This document shows, in pieces, positions 40,938-49,452 of a DNA stretch of 64,000 nucleotides. The notes beneath the pieces were generated by a model. That model did not search any database and had not been told where the DNA came from. It saw only the letters and a list, made by a program, of their open reading frames with translations. Within the stretch, counting starts at the first letter, position 1, and every line of letters starts with the position of its first letter. Made by a program: the position numbers and the translations under genes. This stretch comes from Mycobacteriales bacterium (GTDB lineage Bacteria; Actinomycetota; Actinomycetes; DATLTS01), in NCBI GenBank assembly GCA_035533475.1, contig DATLTS010000035.1, positions 1 to 64,000 of the forward strand, given 5' to 3'.

Positions 40938-41747
40938 GTGATCTACGCAGCCATCGTCGTGATCTGGGCGGTCGTGCTCGTCCCGATGTGGCTGCGCCGC
41001 CACGACTCGGCGACCGAGTCCAGGTCGGTCGACAAGTTCGCCGCCGCGATGCGCACGCTGTCCCGTCGCACCTCTTCCACCCCGGACAAGAGGTATGTAG
41101 TCATGCCCCGTCGCCTGCCCGACTCGGTCAGTTGGCACGTCTCCGGTTCCCCCACGCCGGCTTCCCCCCGCGCCGGCCGCTCGACCACCGCGGCGGCTCC
41201 GCAGGAGGATCCTGCCCGGGTGCTGCGTCCCGTCACTGCACGGTCCCGCCTGCTCGCGCGCCGTCGCCGGCTAGCCGCCGGCCTCGGCGGGGGGGTCGTG
41301 CTGACGGCTCTGCTGGTCGTCGTCGGAGCGTTCCCATGGCCGCTGCAGCTTCTCCTCGATCTTGCCCTCGCCGGGTACGCCGTGCATCTGCGCGGCGAGG
41401 CGAGGCGGGCCGCGGCCGTGTCCCGCCACCGTCGCCGGGCCACCGCCGTGCCGCGGGAGTACCGGGGTGACGTCGTGGCCGACGAGGCGGATCAGGTTCT
41501 GCTGACCGAGCCGTTGGTCGGACAGGAACTCGACCCGGCCGTCGGCTACGGGGACAGCTGGGATCCGGTTCCGGTGCCGCCGCCCACCTACGTAACCAAG
41601 TCACAAGCCGGATCACCGGAGGCCCCGCAAACGATCGTGGACCTGACCCAGGCCGGGACCGGGCTGATCGACGACCTCGGGCTGTGGGAGGACGACGAGG
41701 ACGAGCTCGACGTCATCGTCGAGCGGCGCCGCGCAGTCGGAGACTGA
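40938..41747 (+). CDS. sepX: SepX/GlpR-type divisome membrane protein
   Basis: 269 residues from GTG 40938; initiation is more likely at CTG 40926. Helix 1 (VIYAAIVVIWAVVLVPMWLRRHD) is the hallmark opening of the actinobacterial SepX/GlpR family. A basic linker, a second hydrophobic hairpin (GGVVLTALLVVVGAFPWPLQ, then LLLDLALAGYAVHL) and a disordered acidic tail (GLWEDDEDELDVIVERRRAV) follow. In Streptomyces SepX supports division septa, and in Corynebacterium GlpR anchors Glp to the membrane. The clustering with the moeA-like gene, galU and rimJ is the conserved arrangement. Confidence 0.85.
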   Translation: MIYAAIVVIWAVVLVPMWLRRHDSATESRSVDKFAAAMRTLSRRTSSTPDKRYVVMPRRLPDSVSWHVSGSPTPASPRAGRSTTAAAPQEDPARVLRPVTARSRLLARRRRLAAGLGGGVVLTALLVVVGAFPWPLQLLLDLALAGYAVHLRGEARRAAAVSRHRRRATAVPREYRGDVVADEADQVLLTEPLVGQELDPAVGYGDSWDPVPVPPPTYVTKSQAGSPEAPQTIVDLTQAGTGLIDDLGLWEDDEDELDVIVERRRAVGD

Positions 41748-41831
41748 GGCCTCGGTTCCCCGCCCGGGCCACCGCCGCCGGTGGATCTTGGAGTTCGCCA
41801 GCCGGCACGAATGGTAGGTTCGGGATCTTCT

Positions 41832-41905
<74 letters not shown>

Positions 41906-41937
41906 AAGGACGTCTTCACCGAAGTCGCCTGTTCATG

Positions 41938-41957
41938 TTCACCGAAGGGTGTGACAT
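41938..41957. repeat. Left terminal inverted repeat of a three-gene transposon
   Basis: This 20-mer begins TTCACCGAAGGGTGTGAC and matches the reverse complement of 44987-45006 at 16 of 20 positions. A shorter direct copy of TTCACCGAAG lies outside it at 41915-41924. Together with the right copy it brackets the transposase, the recombinase-like gene and the DUF6788 gene (total about 3.07 kb). Confidence 0.65.
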
Positions 41958-42084
41958 TTTCGGGCGGGGCGCTGGCGTGGGGCTGGACGGGCTGTGTTTT
42001 GGCCTGGGAGTGGCCGGGCGGGATGTTTGGGCCGCGCGCGACCGGCCGGCTGGCTTTCGGTGGAGCGGGGTGGGTCGTTGCCGG

Positions 42085-43587
42085 CTAGGGCGGGGTGGCG
42101 GCGGTGACGAGGTCGGCGAGGGTGCGCCGCCGCCGACGGCGGGTCCTCGGTGGGAGTCCGGCCGTGAGTCGTCGGGTGTTGTCGGCTTGCCGGTTGTCGT
42201 AGGCGGTGAGGATCCGCTCGTTGCGCACGACGAATAGGCAGGCTGCGAACACGGTGATGGCGGTGAGTCCCATCAGTCGGCACCAGCCCCGGTTGATGTC
42301 GTTGCTGGCTGGGTCTTTGGCGGTGGCGAAGGTCCGTTCGGCGGCACTGCGACGCGCGTAGGACGCCCGGTGGGCGCGGGAGGGGTAGTCGTGTTTCTGT
42401 GCGGTTTTCGCGGTCACTTCCGGTGGCACGGTGATCGTGCGCTGGGTGCAGCAGACCGGGGCGGGTTCGGGTGGGGTGAGCACTTCGGGACGCTGGTAGC
42501 CGAGGGTCATCGATTCGCCTCGGCGGGGGCAGCGGAGTTTGCCGGTGGTGGCCGGGCAGGTGACCCGGTGGTAGCCGTCGGCGTCGTGGTTGGTGATCCG
42601 GCCGAGTTTGTAGTGGGAGAGCTCGGTGGTGGACCGGTCGTGGTCGGCGGTTTGCTGTTCGCTGGCGCCGCGGGCGAGCGGGCCTAGTTCGAGGAGGGCT
42701 CGCGGGGTGGCCGGGCAGTACAGGTTGCCGTTGGAGATGACCGCGCCGGCGTGGGTGCCTTTGGGCCCGCGGTCGTGCGGGTGCAGGTCGGTGACCAGTG
42801 CCGCGCCGAGCTGGCGCAGGGGCAGGGCCCAGGCTTCGGCGTCGCGGTGGGCGTAGCCGGAGTCGGCGAGTACGTCGCCGAGAGCTACGCCGGTGGCCGT
42901 CAGGTTCGCCAGGACGGGGAGGAAGGCGCGGACCGGGTCGTGGTCGCAGGCGGTGAGTGAGATACGGCGGGCGAGTTCGGGCACGGGGGGTCCGGTCTCC
43001 TCGTTGACCATGGTGGCGGCTTGCAGGTAGTAGCCGTAGAACAGTTCGTGTTTCTGCCCCGGGGCACCGCCGCGGCGGTGTCCCCAGGCGGCTTCGTCGT
43101 CCGCGCACGGGCCGCCTTTCTCGGCGGGCGGGTTGGAGAAGGTCTCGTGGTCGCTCCAGTCGATGGCTAGCGCGCTACTCGCCGTCTTGTGCTCCTCGGG
43201 CACGCTGGCCTCCAGCAGCGCGTCGACGAGTTGGGAGAGCGCTGCGCTGGGCGTGCCGTTGGGGAGGTCTTTGGCTAGCGCGCGCACCACGAGGCGGTAG
43301 GTGCGTTCGACCTGCCGGTAGGTGAGCTGGTGCGGGCCGGCGGCCCAGTCGAGCAGGACCTGTAGCCGGCGTTGGTCGGCCTCGGGTAGCGCGACTAGCG
43401 CGTGGTGGACTCGGGTCAGGTGCGCGGGGCGGCCATCGGCTAGTGCCAGCAGGATGCCGAGCAGCAGGGTGCGGACCGGTAGCTGGCGGGGCCGGCCACC
43501 GATCGGGAGCGCCAACTCGACGCGGATGGCCACCGCGGCGCGGTCCACGACGGCTTCCAGCCGGGCCAGGGTCCTCGGTTCGCTCAC
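42085..43587 (-). CDS. DDE-type transposase
   Basis: 500 residues. An N-terminal helical DNA-binding region (TLARLEAVVDRAAVAIRVEL onwards) is followed by an RNase H-like core: first acid in SALAIDWSDHETF, a long insertion, second acid in GVALGDVLADSGYAHRDAEA, and the third in YARRSAAERTFATAKDP. A cysteine-containing insert (YCPATPRALL, then CPATTGKLRCPRRGES) may bind zinc. The ending VVRNERILTAYDNRQADNTR is characteristic of a transposase group I know mostly annotated as hypothetical in actinobacteria. GTGA-type overlap (stop of the upstream gene at 43584) couples it to the recombinase-like gene. It appears full length and possibly active. Confidence 0.8.
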   Translation of the reverse strand: MSEPRTLARLEAVVDRAAVAIRVELALPIGGRPRQLPVRTLLLGILLALADGRPAHLTRVHHALVALPEADQRRLQVLLDWAAGPHQLTYRQVERTYRLVVRALAKDLPNGTPSAALSQLVDALLEASVPEEHKTASSALAIDWSDHETFSNPPAEKGGPCADDEAAWGHRRGGAPGQKHELFYGYYLQAATMVNEETGPPVPELARRISLTACDHDPVRAFLPVLANLTATGVALGDVLADSGYAHRDAEAWALPLRQLGAALVTDLHPHDRGPKGTHAGAVISNGNLYCPATPRALLELGPLARGASEQQTADHDRSTTELSHYKLGRITNHDADGYHRVTCPATTGKLRCPRRGESMTLGYQRPEVLTPPEPAPVCCTQRTITVPPEVTAKTAQKHDYPSRAHRASYARRSAAERTFATAKDPASNDINRGWCRLMGLTAITVFAACLFVVRNERILTAYDNRQADNTRRLTAGLPPRTRRRRRRTLADLVTAATPP

Positions 43588-44498
43588 CGCCGGGTGCCGC
43601 CGAGGAGGACGACCGCGCTCGCCTCGTCAACCGGGGGGAGGGTGGCGAGCAGGTCGCCGAGGCGCTGTGAGCACACGATCCCGGCGGCGGTCATGAACGC
43701 AGAAAGACCCAGTCCGGCGGCAGCGTCGGTCAGCCAGGTGGCCCGCAGTCGGCCCGCGTGCAGCCGCGGCAGGTCCAGCCCACCCGATAGCGAGGACACC
43801 AGCGGAGTGGTCAGGTTACGGCGGGTTTCGTTCACCCCGCCGATCAGCGAGGCGGTGCCGGCGAAGGCGGCTGCCGCCAGCAGCCGATCGTGGTAGTTGG
43901 CGCGCACCGGCACGGCCCGCGGGCGCCGGCCGCGCACGTCGACGACGACCCCGCCCGAGCGCGGGTGCACGTCGGCGCCGGTGATCCCACGCAGGTCGGC
44001 GCCGATCAACCCGGCTCCGGCACCCAGGCAGATCAACGCGGACAGCCGCATCCGCCGAGCCAGGGTGGGCTGCGCATCGGCCAAGCCCAGATAACCGGCG
44101 ATGTCGGCACTGGTGTAAGGAACTTGGGCTTTCTCCCGGGGCAGTCGTGCCGGCGGCGGAGCCGACGGCGGCCCGACCCGGGACGCGACGAACCGTAGAT
44201 TCGTCCGCCATGTGCGCCGCGCCGCCGGGGACGCCGTGGCGCAACCGGCGACGGCGAACCGTTCGATCACCGACGGGTGCAGGAGCACCTCAGGCTCGCA
44301 GCACAGCCCGACCGACACGCCGAACGCGGCCAGTTTCCCCGTCGCCCACAACAGGTTGCGGGCCCGCTCCGCGCTGGGTGGCCCGGCTGCGGCTACCACC
44401 GAGCGGGCGAACGTGATGGCCGGCTCCGGCAGCGACCATGGCCGCCACCGGTCGATCGCCGCGGCCACCGTCGGATCAAGGACCGGCAACCCGTTCAC
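43584..44498 (-). CDS. Tyrosine recombinase-like protein with degenerate active site
   Basis: 304 residues from GTG 44498. An N-terminal helical core-binding-like part (WSLPEPAITFARSVVAAAGP) is followed by a catalytic-domain-like part: LICLGAGAGLIGADLRGITG, then HPRSGGVVVDVRGRRPRAVP, then HAGRLRATWLTDAAAGLGLS. In tyrosine recombinases the first block should carry the catalytic Arg ('GLRxxEL'); here it is Ile. The HxxR block reads HAGR, and the terminal nucleophile Tyr is not evident. It therefore probably binds DNA but does not cut. It is co-transcribed with the DDE transposase and may act as an accessory target or end-binding factor. Confidence 0.7.
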   Translation of the reverse strand: MNGLPVLDPTVAAAIDRWRPWSLPEPAITFARSVVAAAGPPSAERARNLLWATGKLAAFGVSVGLCCEPEVLLHPSVIERFAVAGCATASPAARRTWRTNLRFVASRVGPPSAPPPARLPREKAQVPYTSADIAGYLGLADAQPTLARRMRLSALICLGAGAGLIGADLRGITGADVHPRSGGVVVDVRGRRPRAVPVRANYHDRLLAAAAFAGTASLIGGVNETRRNLTTPLVSSLSGGLDLPRLHAGRLRATWLTDAAAGLGLSAFMTAAGIVCSQRLGDLLATLPPVDEASAVVLLGGTRR

Positions 44499-44514
44499 AC
44501 GGTCTATATACCGT
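44499..44514. promoter_or_regulatory. Palindromic divergent promoter inside the transposon
   Basis: ACGGT-CTATAT-ACCGT, a 5-bp dyad centred on TATATA. Read leftwards, TATATA is a -10 that would start a leaderless message at GTG 44498. Read rightwards, TATATA or GATACC (44517-44522) would serve the DUF6788 gene. One factor bound to the dyad could control both directions. Confidence 0.6.
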
Positions 44515-44562
44515 AAGATACCCTGGAAGGGGTGGATCTCGATGCCGTGTCAAGGTAGAACC

Positions 44563-44913
44563 ATGCGTCCCGACCCGGTCGCGCGAGCCGAAGCCCGGCG
44601 CATCACCGCCGAACTCGCCGCGATCGCACGCACCGGGCAGCTCCTGCCCGGCTCGATCGGCTCCCGGCTCACCCGCTGCGGGCACCCCACCTGCCGCTGC
44701 CGCCAAGACCCCCCGCAACGCCACGGCCCGTACTGGCAATGGACCCGCAAGATAGCCGCCAAAACCGTCGGCCGATGGCTCAGCCAAGACCAAGCCGCGG
44801 ACTACCAACCCTGGGTCGACAACCACCGGCGAGTCCGCGAGCTACTCACCCAACTCGAGGCGCTCGGCATCGCCACCCTTGAAAACGACCCCCGCACCGG
44901 CAAACGGCATTAG
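44563..44913 (+). CDS. DUF6788 family protein
   Basis: 116 residues from ATG 44563 (AAGGT upstream; ATG 44542 is an alternative). Helix ARAEARRITAELAAIART, then the signature RLTRCGHPTCRCRQDPPQRH-GPYWQWTRK with three cysteines and a histidine spaced like a small metal-binding knuckle, then TVGRWLSQDQAADYQPWVDN and a final helix. The family is common in actinobacterial mobile elements next to transposases; its role is unknown, possibly DNA binding. It is divergent from the recombinase-like gene and lies inside the inverted repeats. Confidence 0.8.
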   Translation: MRPDPVARAEARRITAELAAIARTGQLLPGSIGSRLTRCGHPTCRCRQDPPQRHGPYWQWTRKIAAKTVGRWLSQDQAADYQPWVDNHRRVRELLTQLEALGIATLENDPRTGKRH

Positions 44914-44986
44914 CCCGCCAGCCCGGCCGGTGTGGATGATCACTTGTTAACCCGTGCACCGCCCCCCGACAACCCAACGAAATCCC

Positions 44987-45006
44987 AGGTCAAACCCTTA
45001 CGTGAA
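44987..45006. repeat. Right terminal inverted repeat of the three-gene transposon
   Basis: AGGTCAAACCCTTACGTGAA; its reverse complement matches the left copy at 41938-41957 in 16 of 20 positions. No clear target-site duplication is visible next to either end. Confidence 0.6.
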
Positions 45007-45121
45007 GACCTCACCAACCAAATCGAGTGATCGCGGCGCTATTCGAACTGTGAGTCGCGAGCTGGACGAACTGTTGTTCGACGGAGTGTGGTGAGAGACG
45101 CGTTGCTCTCCGACAACTACG

Positions 45122-45680
45122 TCACTCGACGAACCGGCCGAGCTGCAAGCGGTGGGAGAAGTCGCTGGGATCGAACGCCTTGGGGTCGAAGGCGCCGCCC
45201 GCCCATTCGAGCATCGAGTCGTGCTCGGGATGTGTCGGGTCGCTGATGGCGGTGAGGAAGTCGGCATAGCCCCACACGCCTCCGCAGTCCTCGGGAGGAC
45301 AGGCTCGGCGTCCTGCGACGCAGGCCGGGTAGGTCGTACCCGGCGCGGCAGTGACGATCTTCTCCACCACGAGCCTGTGCTGCCAATTGTCGCCGAAGTC
45401 GTAGACGTATTCGAAGGTCGTTCCTTCCTCGATCTACGCCCCCCAGCCGAGTCCGGCGTTCGCTCCTCGGCGGGGGACCCCAGCCCTCTCCGTCGTCGGT
45501 GCCGGAGCGGACACCGTCGATCTCGAACTCGTGCAGGTGGGAATCCCACCAGCCGAAGGCCGCTTGCAACACCTCGTGGAGCCGAAGGAGCGTGGCTGCC
45601 TCCGGTACGAGAACCCGACGCCATACCGGCGGCTTGGTGCCAACGATCGTGGCTTTCAGTTGGTAGATCCGTCCTGGCAC
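45122..45680 (-). pseudogene. Plasmid pRiA4b ORF-3-like (TnpR passenger) gene, frameshifted
   Basis: ATG 45680 opens PGRIYQLKATIVGTKPPVWR, then LLRLHEVLQAAFGWWDSHLH, typical of the pRiA4b ORF-3 family (IS1096 passenger TnpR). After GEGWGPPPRSERRTRLGG, near 45431-45445, the frame slips. The family sequence resumes in another frame as EEGTTFEYVYDFGDNWQHRL, then GGVWGYADFLTAISDPTHPE and FSHRLQLGRFVE, ending at TGA 45122. All conserved blocks are present, so a single small insertion or deletion inactivated it recently (or is a sequencing error). Confidence 0.75.
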
Positions 45681-45687
45681 CGGCCCG

Positions 45688-46092
45688 TTACACCTTGAGG
45701 ACGTGGAGTGCTCGGTGCGCTCTCGCCATCTGGTCGTAGTCGTCGTCCTGGGTCACCACCGGCAAGCCGAGGTCGATCGCAGTCGCGGCGATCAGCGCGT
45801 CGATGAGCTTGACCGTCCGCTGGATACCGGCGGTACGGCAATCGACCACGAGCCGAGCCCACGCCCCCATGATTGACTCGCTGATCGGGACAGGCTCCGC
45901 CGTCTTGGCGAGCGCCAGGGTGTCACCCCGGCGAGCCCGGGAGGCCGCATCGACGGCGCTTAGCACTCCTAGTTCGAGCTCGCCAATGGTGACCACAGAG
46001 ACCGTCACCCGGGCCGGCAGCTCGCCGAGTGGTCGCTCGACCTCTCGGGCGATGAACACCGAGGTGTCGAGGAGGCCGGCCGGCTCGCTCAA
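45688..46092 (-). CDS. vapC: Toxin, PIN-domain ribonuclease (VapC-like), second module
   Basis: 134 residues with the PIN acidic set: Asp9 (GLLDTSVFIA), Glu38 (VTIGELELGVL), Asp98 (KLIDALIAATA) and Asp116/118 (VTQDDDYDQMA). Presumed Mg2+-dependent endoribonuclease, blocked by the antitoxin encoded immediately upstream with an ATGA overlap. It differs strongly from the toxin at 4393, so the two modules were acquired independently. It ends eight bases from the frameshifted pRiA4b-like gene. Confidence 0.93.
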   Translation of the reverse strand: MSEPAGLLDTSVFIAREVERPLGELPARVTVSVVTIGELELGVLSAVDAASRARRGDTLALAKTAEPVPISESIMGAWARLVVDCRTAGIQRTVKLIDALIAATAIDLGLPVVTQDDDYDQMARAHRALHVLKV

Positions 46093-46331
46093 AGCTCGTC
46101 CAGGGTCTGTCCGGCGAGGCTGTCGAGATCGTCACGAAGCGCCGGGTCGGCTGCCCGTTCGGCGAGTTCCCGCCACAGATGATCACCGGGCAGCCAGCGA
46201 GCCCGCTGACCGTGGGGCACGATGTCGGCGACCGCCTCGCCGTGCACGGTGAGGACCACCCGCTCGCCAGCCCGCACGGCATCGATGACCTGACTCGTCT
46301 GATTGCGGAGTTCACGCACGCCGACCTTCAT
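46089..46331 (-). CDS. Antitoxin, Phd/YefM-like (VapB role), second module
   Basis: 80 residues. KVGVRELRNQTSQVIDAVRA then VVLTVHGEAVADIVPHG is the Phd/YefM DNA-binding fold; the acidic helix DPALRDDLDSLAGQTLDEL is the toxin-binding end. The ATG is 'leaderless': a -10 TACGCT (46339-46344, minus strand) lies seven bases before it. A palindrome overlaps the start, consistent with autorepression. Confidence 0.9.
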   Translation of the reverse strand: MKVGVRELRNQTSQVIDAVRAGERVVLTVHGEAVADIVPHGQRARWLPGDHLWRELAERAADPALRDDLDSLAGQTLDEL

Positions 46332-46350
46332 GTGCGATAGCGTAGCACAT
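46330..46350. promoter_or_regulatory. Operator/promoter of the second toxin-antitoxin pair
   Basis: ATGTGC (46330-46335) and GCACAT (46345-46350) form a 6-bp dyad with a 9-base centre containing the -10 (TACGCT on the minus strand). The dyad overlaps the antitoxin start codon. Confidence 0.6.
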
Positions 46351-46550
46351 CGGTTCGTTCTCCCACGTCAGGATCGTGGCAGGACCGGCTGTGTCGTGGG
46401 GCGAGTCGGTGCCTAGGACGATCTCCAAGCCAGTGCATCGGGGCGTTCCCGCAGCTCAGCCGGGTTTGAATAGAGATCATCTTCTCCACCAGATCGCCGT
46501 ATTCGAACTCGCTCGAAGAAAAGGCTCATCCGGGAAAGTCCGTGGGTTTG

Positions 46551-46709
46551 AGGGTAAAGCTGCAACCCGCCGAGGTGGAAGTAGATGGCGGTCTTGAAGT
46601 GCTCCCGATTGCGGTGGCCCCGGGCGGAAACGCGGATCGCCTGGATGCGGGAGTTGAGGCCTTTCGCGCCGGCGGTGCCAGCTTCCCCCCATTGCCGCTC
46701 AGGTGGCAA
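46551..46709 (-). pseudogene. Transposase C-terminal remnant
   Basis: About 35 recognisable residues, LNSRIQAIRVSARGHRNREH then FKTAIYFHLGGLQLYP, match the extreme C-terminus of a DDE transposase group (the 'ARGYRN...FHLGGLDLYP' ending). Sequence before and after is unrelated, so only the tail of the insertion sequence survives. The rest of 46351-46808 shows no other gene. Confidence 0.6.
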
Positions 46710-46808
46710 CGCTCCAGGAGGTGATGGGGGATCACCGCGGTGGTCTAGATGCTGCGGCCATGTCGCTATACGGGCGTGGGGCGCGACGTTCGGCCTCGGG
46801 ATGCCTGG

Positions 46809-47006
46809 ATGGGTTTCGTGCCGATTCTGATCTTCGGAGCAGCTGGTGCGATCGGCTCGCGTATCCCGGGTTGGCTGGGTTGGCCTGGCTGGCTCAACCT
46901 TCTCATCGGCCTCGTAGGATCAGTTGCAGGTTACTTCGCATCGCGCCAGGTAATGCGCTGGTACTGGAATCGCGGGCCAGCGGAAAACGCCACGGTCGGC
47001 GCGTGA
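46809..47006 (+). CDS. Possible small membrane protein
   Basis: 65 residues from ATG 46809: MGFVPILIFGAAGAIGSRIP, then WLNLLIGLVGSVAGYFASRQ and VMRWYWNRGPAENATVGA. Two short hydrophobic helices with a charged end look protein-like. No ribosome site or family is recognised. It is wedged between a transposase remnant and the IS607-type element, so it may be a passenger or a fragment. Confidence 0.4.
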   Translation: MGFVPILIFGAAGAIGSRIPGWLGWPGWLNLLIGLVGSVAGYFASRQVMRWYWNRGPAENATVGA

Positions 47007-47062
47007 CCGGCATCTGCGTACCCGCACCGCAGCGCGGGGTGCCGATTCCTCACACCGTTCCT

Positions 47063-48845
47063 TTACGAGGTAGCACTTGGGACAGTGCTCCTCGGGGCGC
47101 CGCGAGCGGTCTTCGGCGTCCTGGTCGCCCGGGGAGGTGGTTCGGCCGGTCGGGTCCTCTGCCGCTGGTGCGGCTGCCCCCGGGCCTCGCTGTTTCCGGG
47201 TTCCCTGTTTCGCTGCTCGCGCAGGCCGGGCGATGCCGGCGTGGGCCGCACGGCGGAGTCGGTAGCTCTCTGTTGCCGATCCTCTGGTCGGGTCGAGTCA
47301 CACCTTTCCCGTCGCCGTGCTCGCTGTGCGAGCCCGCGTCTGCCGATCACCAGGGCCGCCGCATGGTGGCCGCTCGCGTCGGGCGAGATATCGTGCAGGG
47401 CGCCGAGCCAGTGCTCGACGCCCCAACGTGATGTGTAGGCCGGGTCGACGGCGATGACGCTCAGCCCGGCGTTGGTGGCCATCTGGGTGAGCCGGTTCCG
47501 GAACTTCGCAGTCGGGATGCCCCCAACCAGGCGCCGGAAGGCCCGTCCCCGCCGGCCCCGGCCGGGGCGGCGCCCGGAGTGCTCGCGTCCCTCGGCCCGA
47601 GCCTCGGCGAAGTCGAGGTCCTCGACCACGACCGCACGGCAGCCGTTGGCCCGAGCCATGCCCACCAGTTCGGAGATGGCGGCGCGCAGGCGCCCGTCTC
47701 TGGTCGGCGCCGGCAACCCGGCCAGGTCCAGGGGGACCGTGGCCGGCGCACCCACCGGGTTGCCCGAGGCGTCGACGACAACGACAGCCAGGTGCCCGGC
47801 GTTCAAGTCGACCGCCAGGACACGATCACGGCGCACGTCGTCGAGCACCACGATGGCGGGGTCGGTCTTCCACGACGCGTCCAGGTACCAGCGGGCCCTG
47901 TCGGGGTCATAGGAGATGTCGTAGCGGACCGCCCCCGTGGCCGCCTGGGCGGCCACGTCGTCATTGCGGTAGGGGAAGCTCACCGGTGTCGACACTCGAT
48001 AGCGGCCATGGGGAGCGTTGGCCAGATGGGACAGTTGTGCTGGCAGCTTCACCTCCAGCCAATGCTGGTCGGGGTGCCAGCGGATGGTCTCGTTGCCCCA
48101 CGTCTTTCCCGCCTCGCCGTCCGCGGTGATGAACCACCGCGACGACTCCCACCGGCGCCGCCACCGGTGCTCGCTCAGGCCGGCTTGGTCGAGGTGGTGG
48201 CGGGTAGCGGCCAAGCGCTTCCCGCCCCGGCAGATCGACACCCGACCCGCTTCGAGACCGGAGCTGACCTCGCCGAGACGGAAACTGGAGTGCCTGGAGC
48301 CGGCGGCCCTTCTCGAAGCGCTCGGCGGTGGTCGCATATCCGCGGGTCTTACCTCGCCGCTCGCCCACCGCGACGCCAAGGCGGGCTCGGATACGCCCGA
48401 TCCTGGCCCGAAGGCTGCGGGCCTCGGCGGCCAGGTTGCGCTCGGCCAGGCACCAGGCGTCCTCGGAAGTCCGGGTGATCGCACCCGCCCAACGCGACGA
48501 GCACGATGAGGTCAGGGCGGCCTTGCGTTCCCGGCGCGACACCGCAGCACCCTTGGCGTCCAAACGGCCCTCAGCGCAGCGTCGGGCTAGGTCAGCTCCG
48601 GCCAGCGATCCCAGATGCTCCCCGAGTGCGCACAGCACCTCGGCGTCGACGTCGTCCGCCATCAAACGGGTGCGCACCCTCGCCCCGGCCGGCGGCGCCA
48701 CTACGAAGGGGGCGGCGACAGTCCGCAAACGGCGGCGACGGCCCATCAGCGCAGCGCCTTCAGCACCGGCGGCAGCACGGAGAGCACGCGCCTCGCTTCG
48801 CCCAGACAGGCCGTGGTAGTCATGGCGCGATCTTCCCACCGGCAT
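47063..48845 (-). pseudogene. tnpB: TnpB-related RuvC-domain protein of an IS607-type element, frameshifted
   Basis: The N-terminal frame (ATG 48845) reads ALRAAAGAEGAALMGRRRRL ... LNLAAEARSLRARIGRIRAR-like helices up to FEKGRRLQALQ. Near 48283-48286 one base too many shifts it, and the family sequence continues in the next frame as RLGEVSSGLEAGRVSICRGG, KRLAATRHHLDQAGLSEHRW, WHPDQHWLEVKLPAQLSHLA and the RuvC motifs DRVLAVDLNAGHLAVVVVD and CRAVVVEDLDFAEARAEG. The third motif region reads SPDASGHHAAALVIGRRGL, with His where TnpB nucleases normally have a zinc knuckle and Asp. It belongs to the 'TnpB-related' actinobacterial branch, RNA-guided nuclease relatives, here probably inactive. The tail overlaps a low-complexity region to 47063. 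It overlaps tnpA by 26 bases. Confidence 0.75.
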
Positions 48846-49443
48846 GTGACAGTGCCATCGGTCCTACGTCGTGCCCGGCGCAACGCAGCGCCTTTTCCGC
48901 CCTGTTCCTGGCCGAACGCCGCCCGTACAGGCGGGCACAGAAGCTGGTGAGCACCTCGGTCATGTCCCGGACCAGATCGTCGTCGACCTCGCCCGCGTCG
49001 AGCACCAACACGCTGCGACCCTGGGCCGACAATGCCGCCTCGACCAACTCGATGTTCATCCTCCCCAGACGATCCCGATGCTCGACGACCACCGTGGTCA
49101 CCTTCGGGTCAGCGAGCAACCGGCGCGCCTTGCTGCGAGCCCCGCTCATCCCCGAGCCCACCTCCGCCTCGACGCGCTCGACTCGCCTTCCCGCCTTAGC
49201 CGCCCATTCGCTCAGCCGGGCCACCTGCCGGTCAAGATCGGCACGCTGATCGGGAGAAGACACCCGGGCGTACAGCCCGACGCCGCCCCCACCCTTAGCC
49301 CGCGCCGCCATACCTGGGTCGTCGACCAAGATCACCCTGGCGTTGACCTGGCGAGCCGGCACCGGCAACGTCCCCGCCCGCCACCACCGATACGCAGTCT
49401 TCGGGTGCACGCCGTTCGCCCGAGCCCAATCGGCCAACTTCAC
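48820..49443 (-). CDS. tnpA: IS607-family serine recombinase (transposase TnpA)
   Basis: 207 residues. A MerR-like N-terminal helix-turn-helix (KLADWARANGVHPKTAYRWW, residues 2-21) precedes the catalytic domain, the reversed order typical of IS607. The catalytic core has GLYARVSSPDQRADLDRQVA (nucleophile Ser62), VVVEHRDRLGRMNIELVEAA and LDAGEVDDDLVRDMTEVLTS. It inserts the element at short GG-type targets without duplicating them. The gene is intact and is followed by the frameshifted tnpB-related gene. Direct repeats CTACTACC at 49453-49460 and 49483-49490 upstream of its start are probably recombinase-binding sites at the element end. Confidence 0.9.
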   Translation of the reverse strand: MKLADWARANGVHPKTAYRWWRAGTLPVPARQVNARVILVDDPGMAARAKGGGGVGLYARVSSPDQRADLDRQVARLSEWAAKAGRRVERVEAEVGSGMSGARSKARRLLADPKVTTVVVEHRDRLGRMNIELVEAALSAQGRSVLVLDAGEVDDDLVRDMTEVLTSFCARLYGRRSARNRAEKALRCAGHDVGPMALSHAGGKIAP

Positions 49444-49452
49444 ACGATCACC

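Noticed and set aside
42370-42960. Plus-strand open frames inside the DDE transposase gene
   Set aside because: Gly/Val/Arg-rich antisense of the transposase.
48280-48290. Programmed frameshift in the tnpB-related gene
   Set aside because: The site (CAG TTT CCG) lacks a convincing slippery heptamer with downstream stop/structure, so a plain frameshift mutation or sequencing error is simpler.
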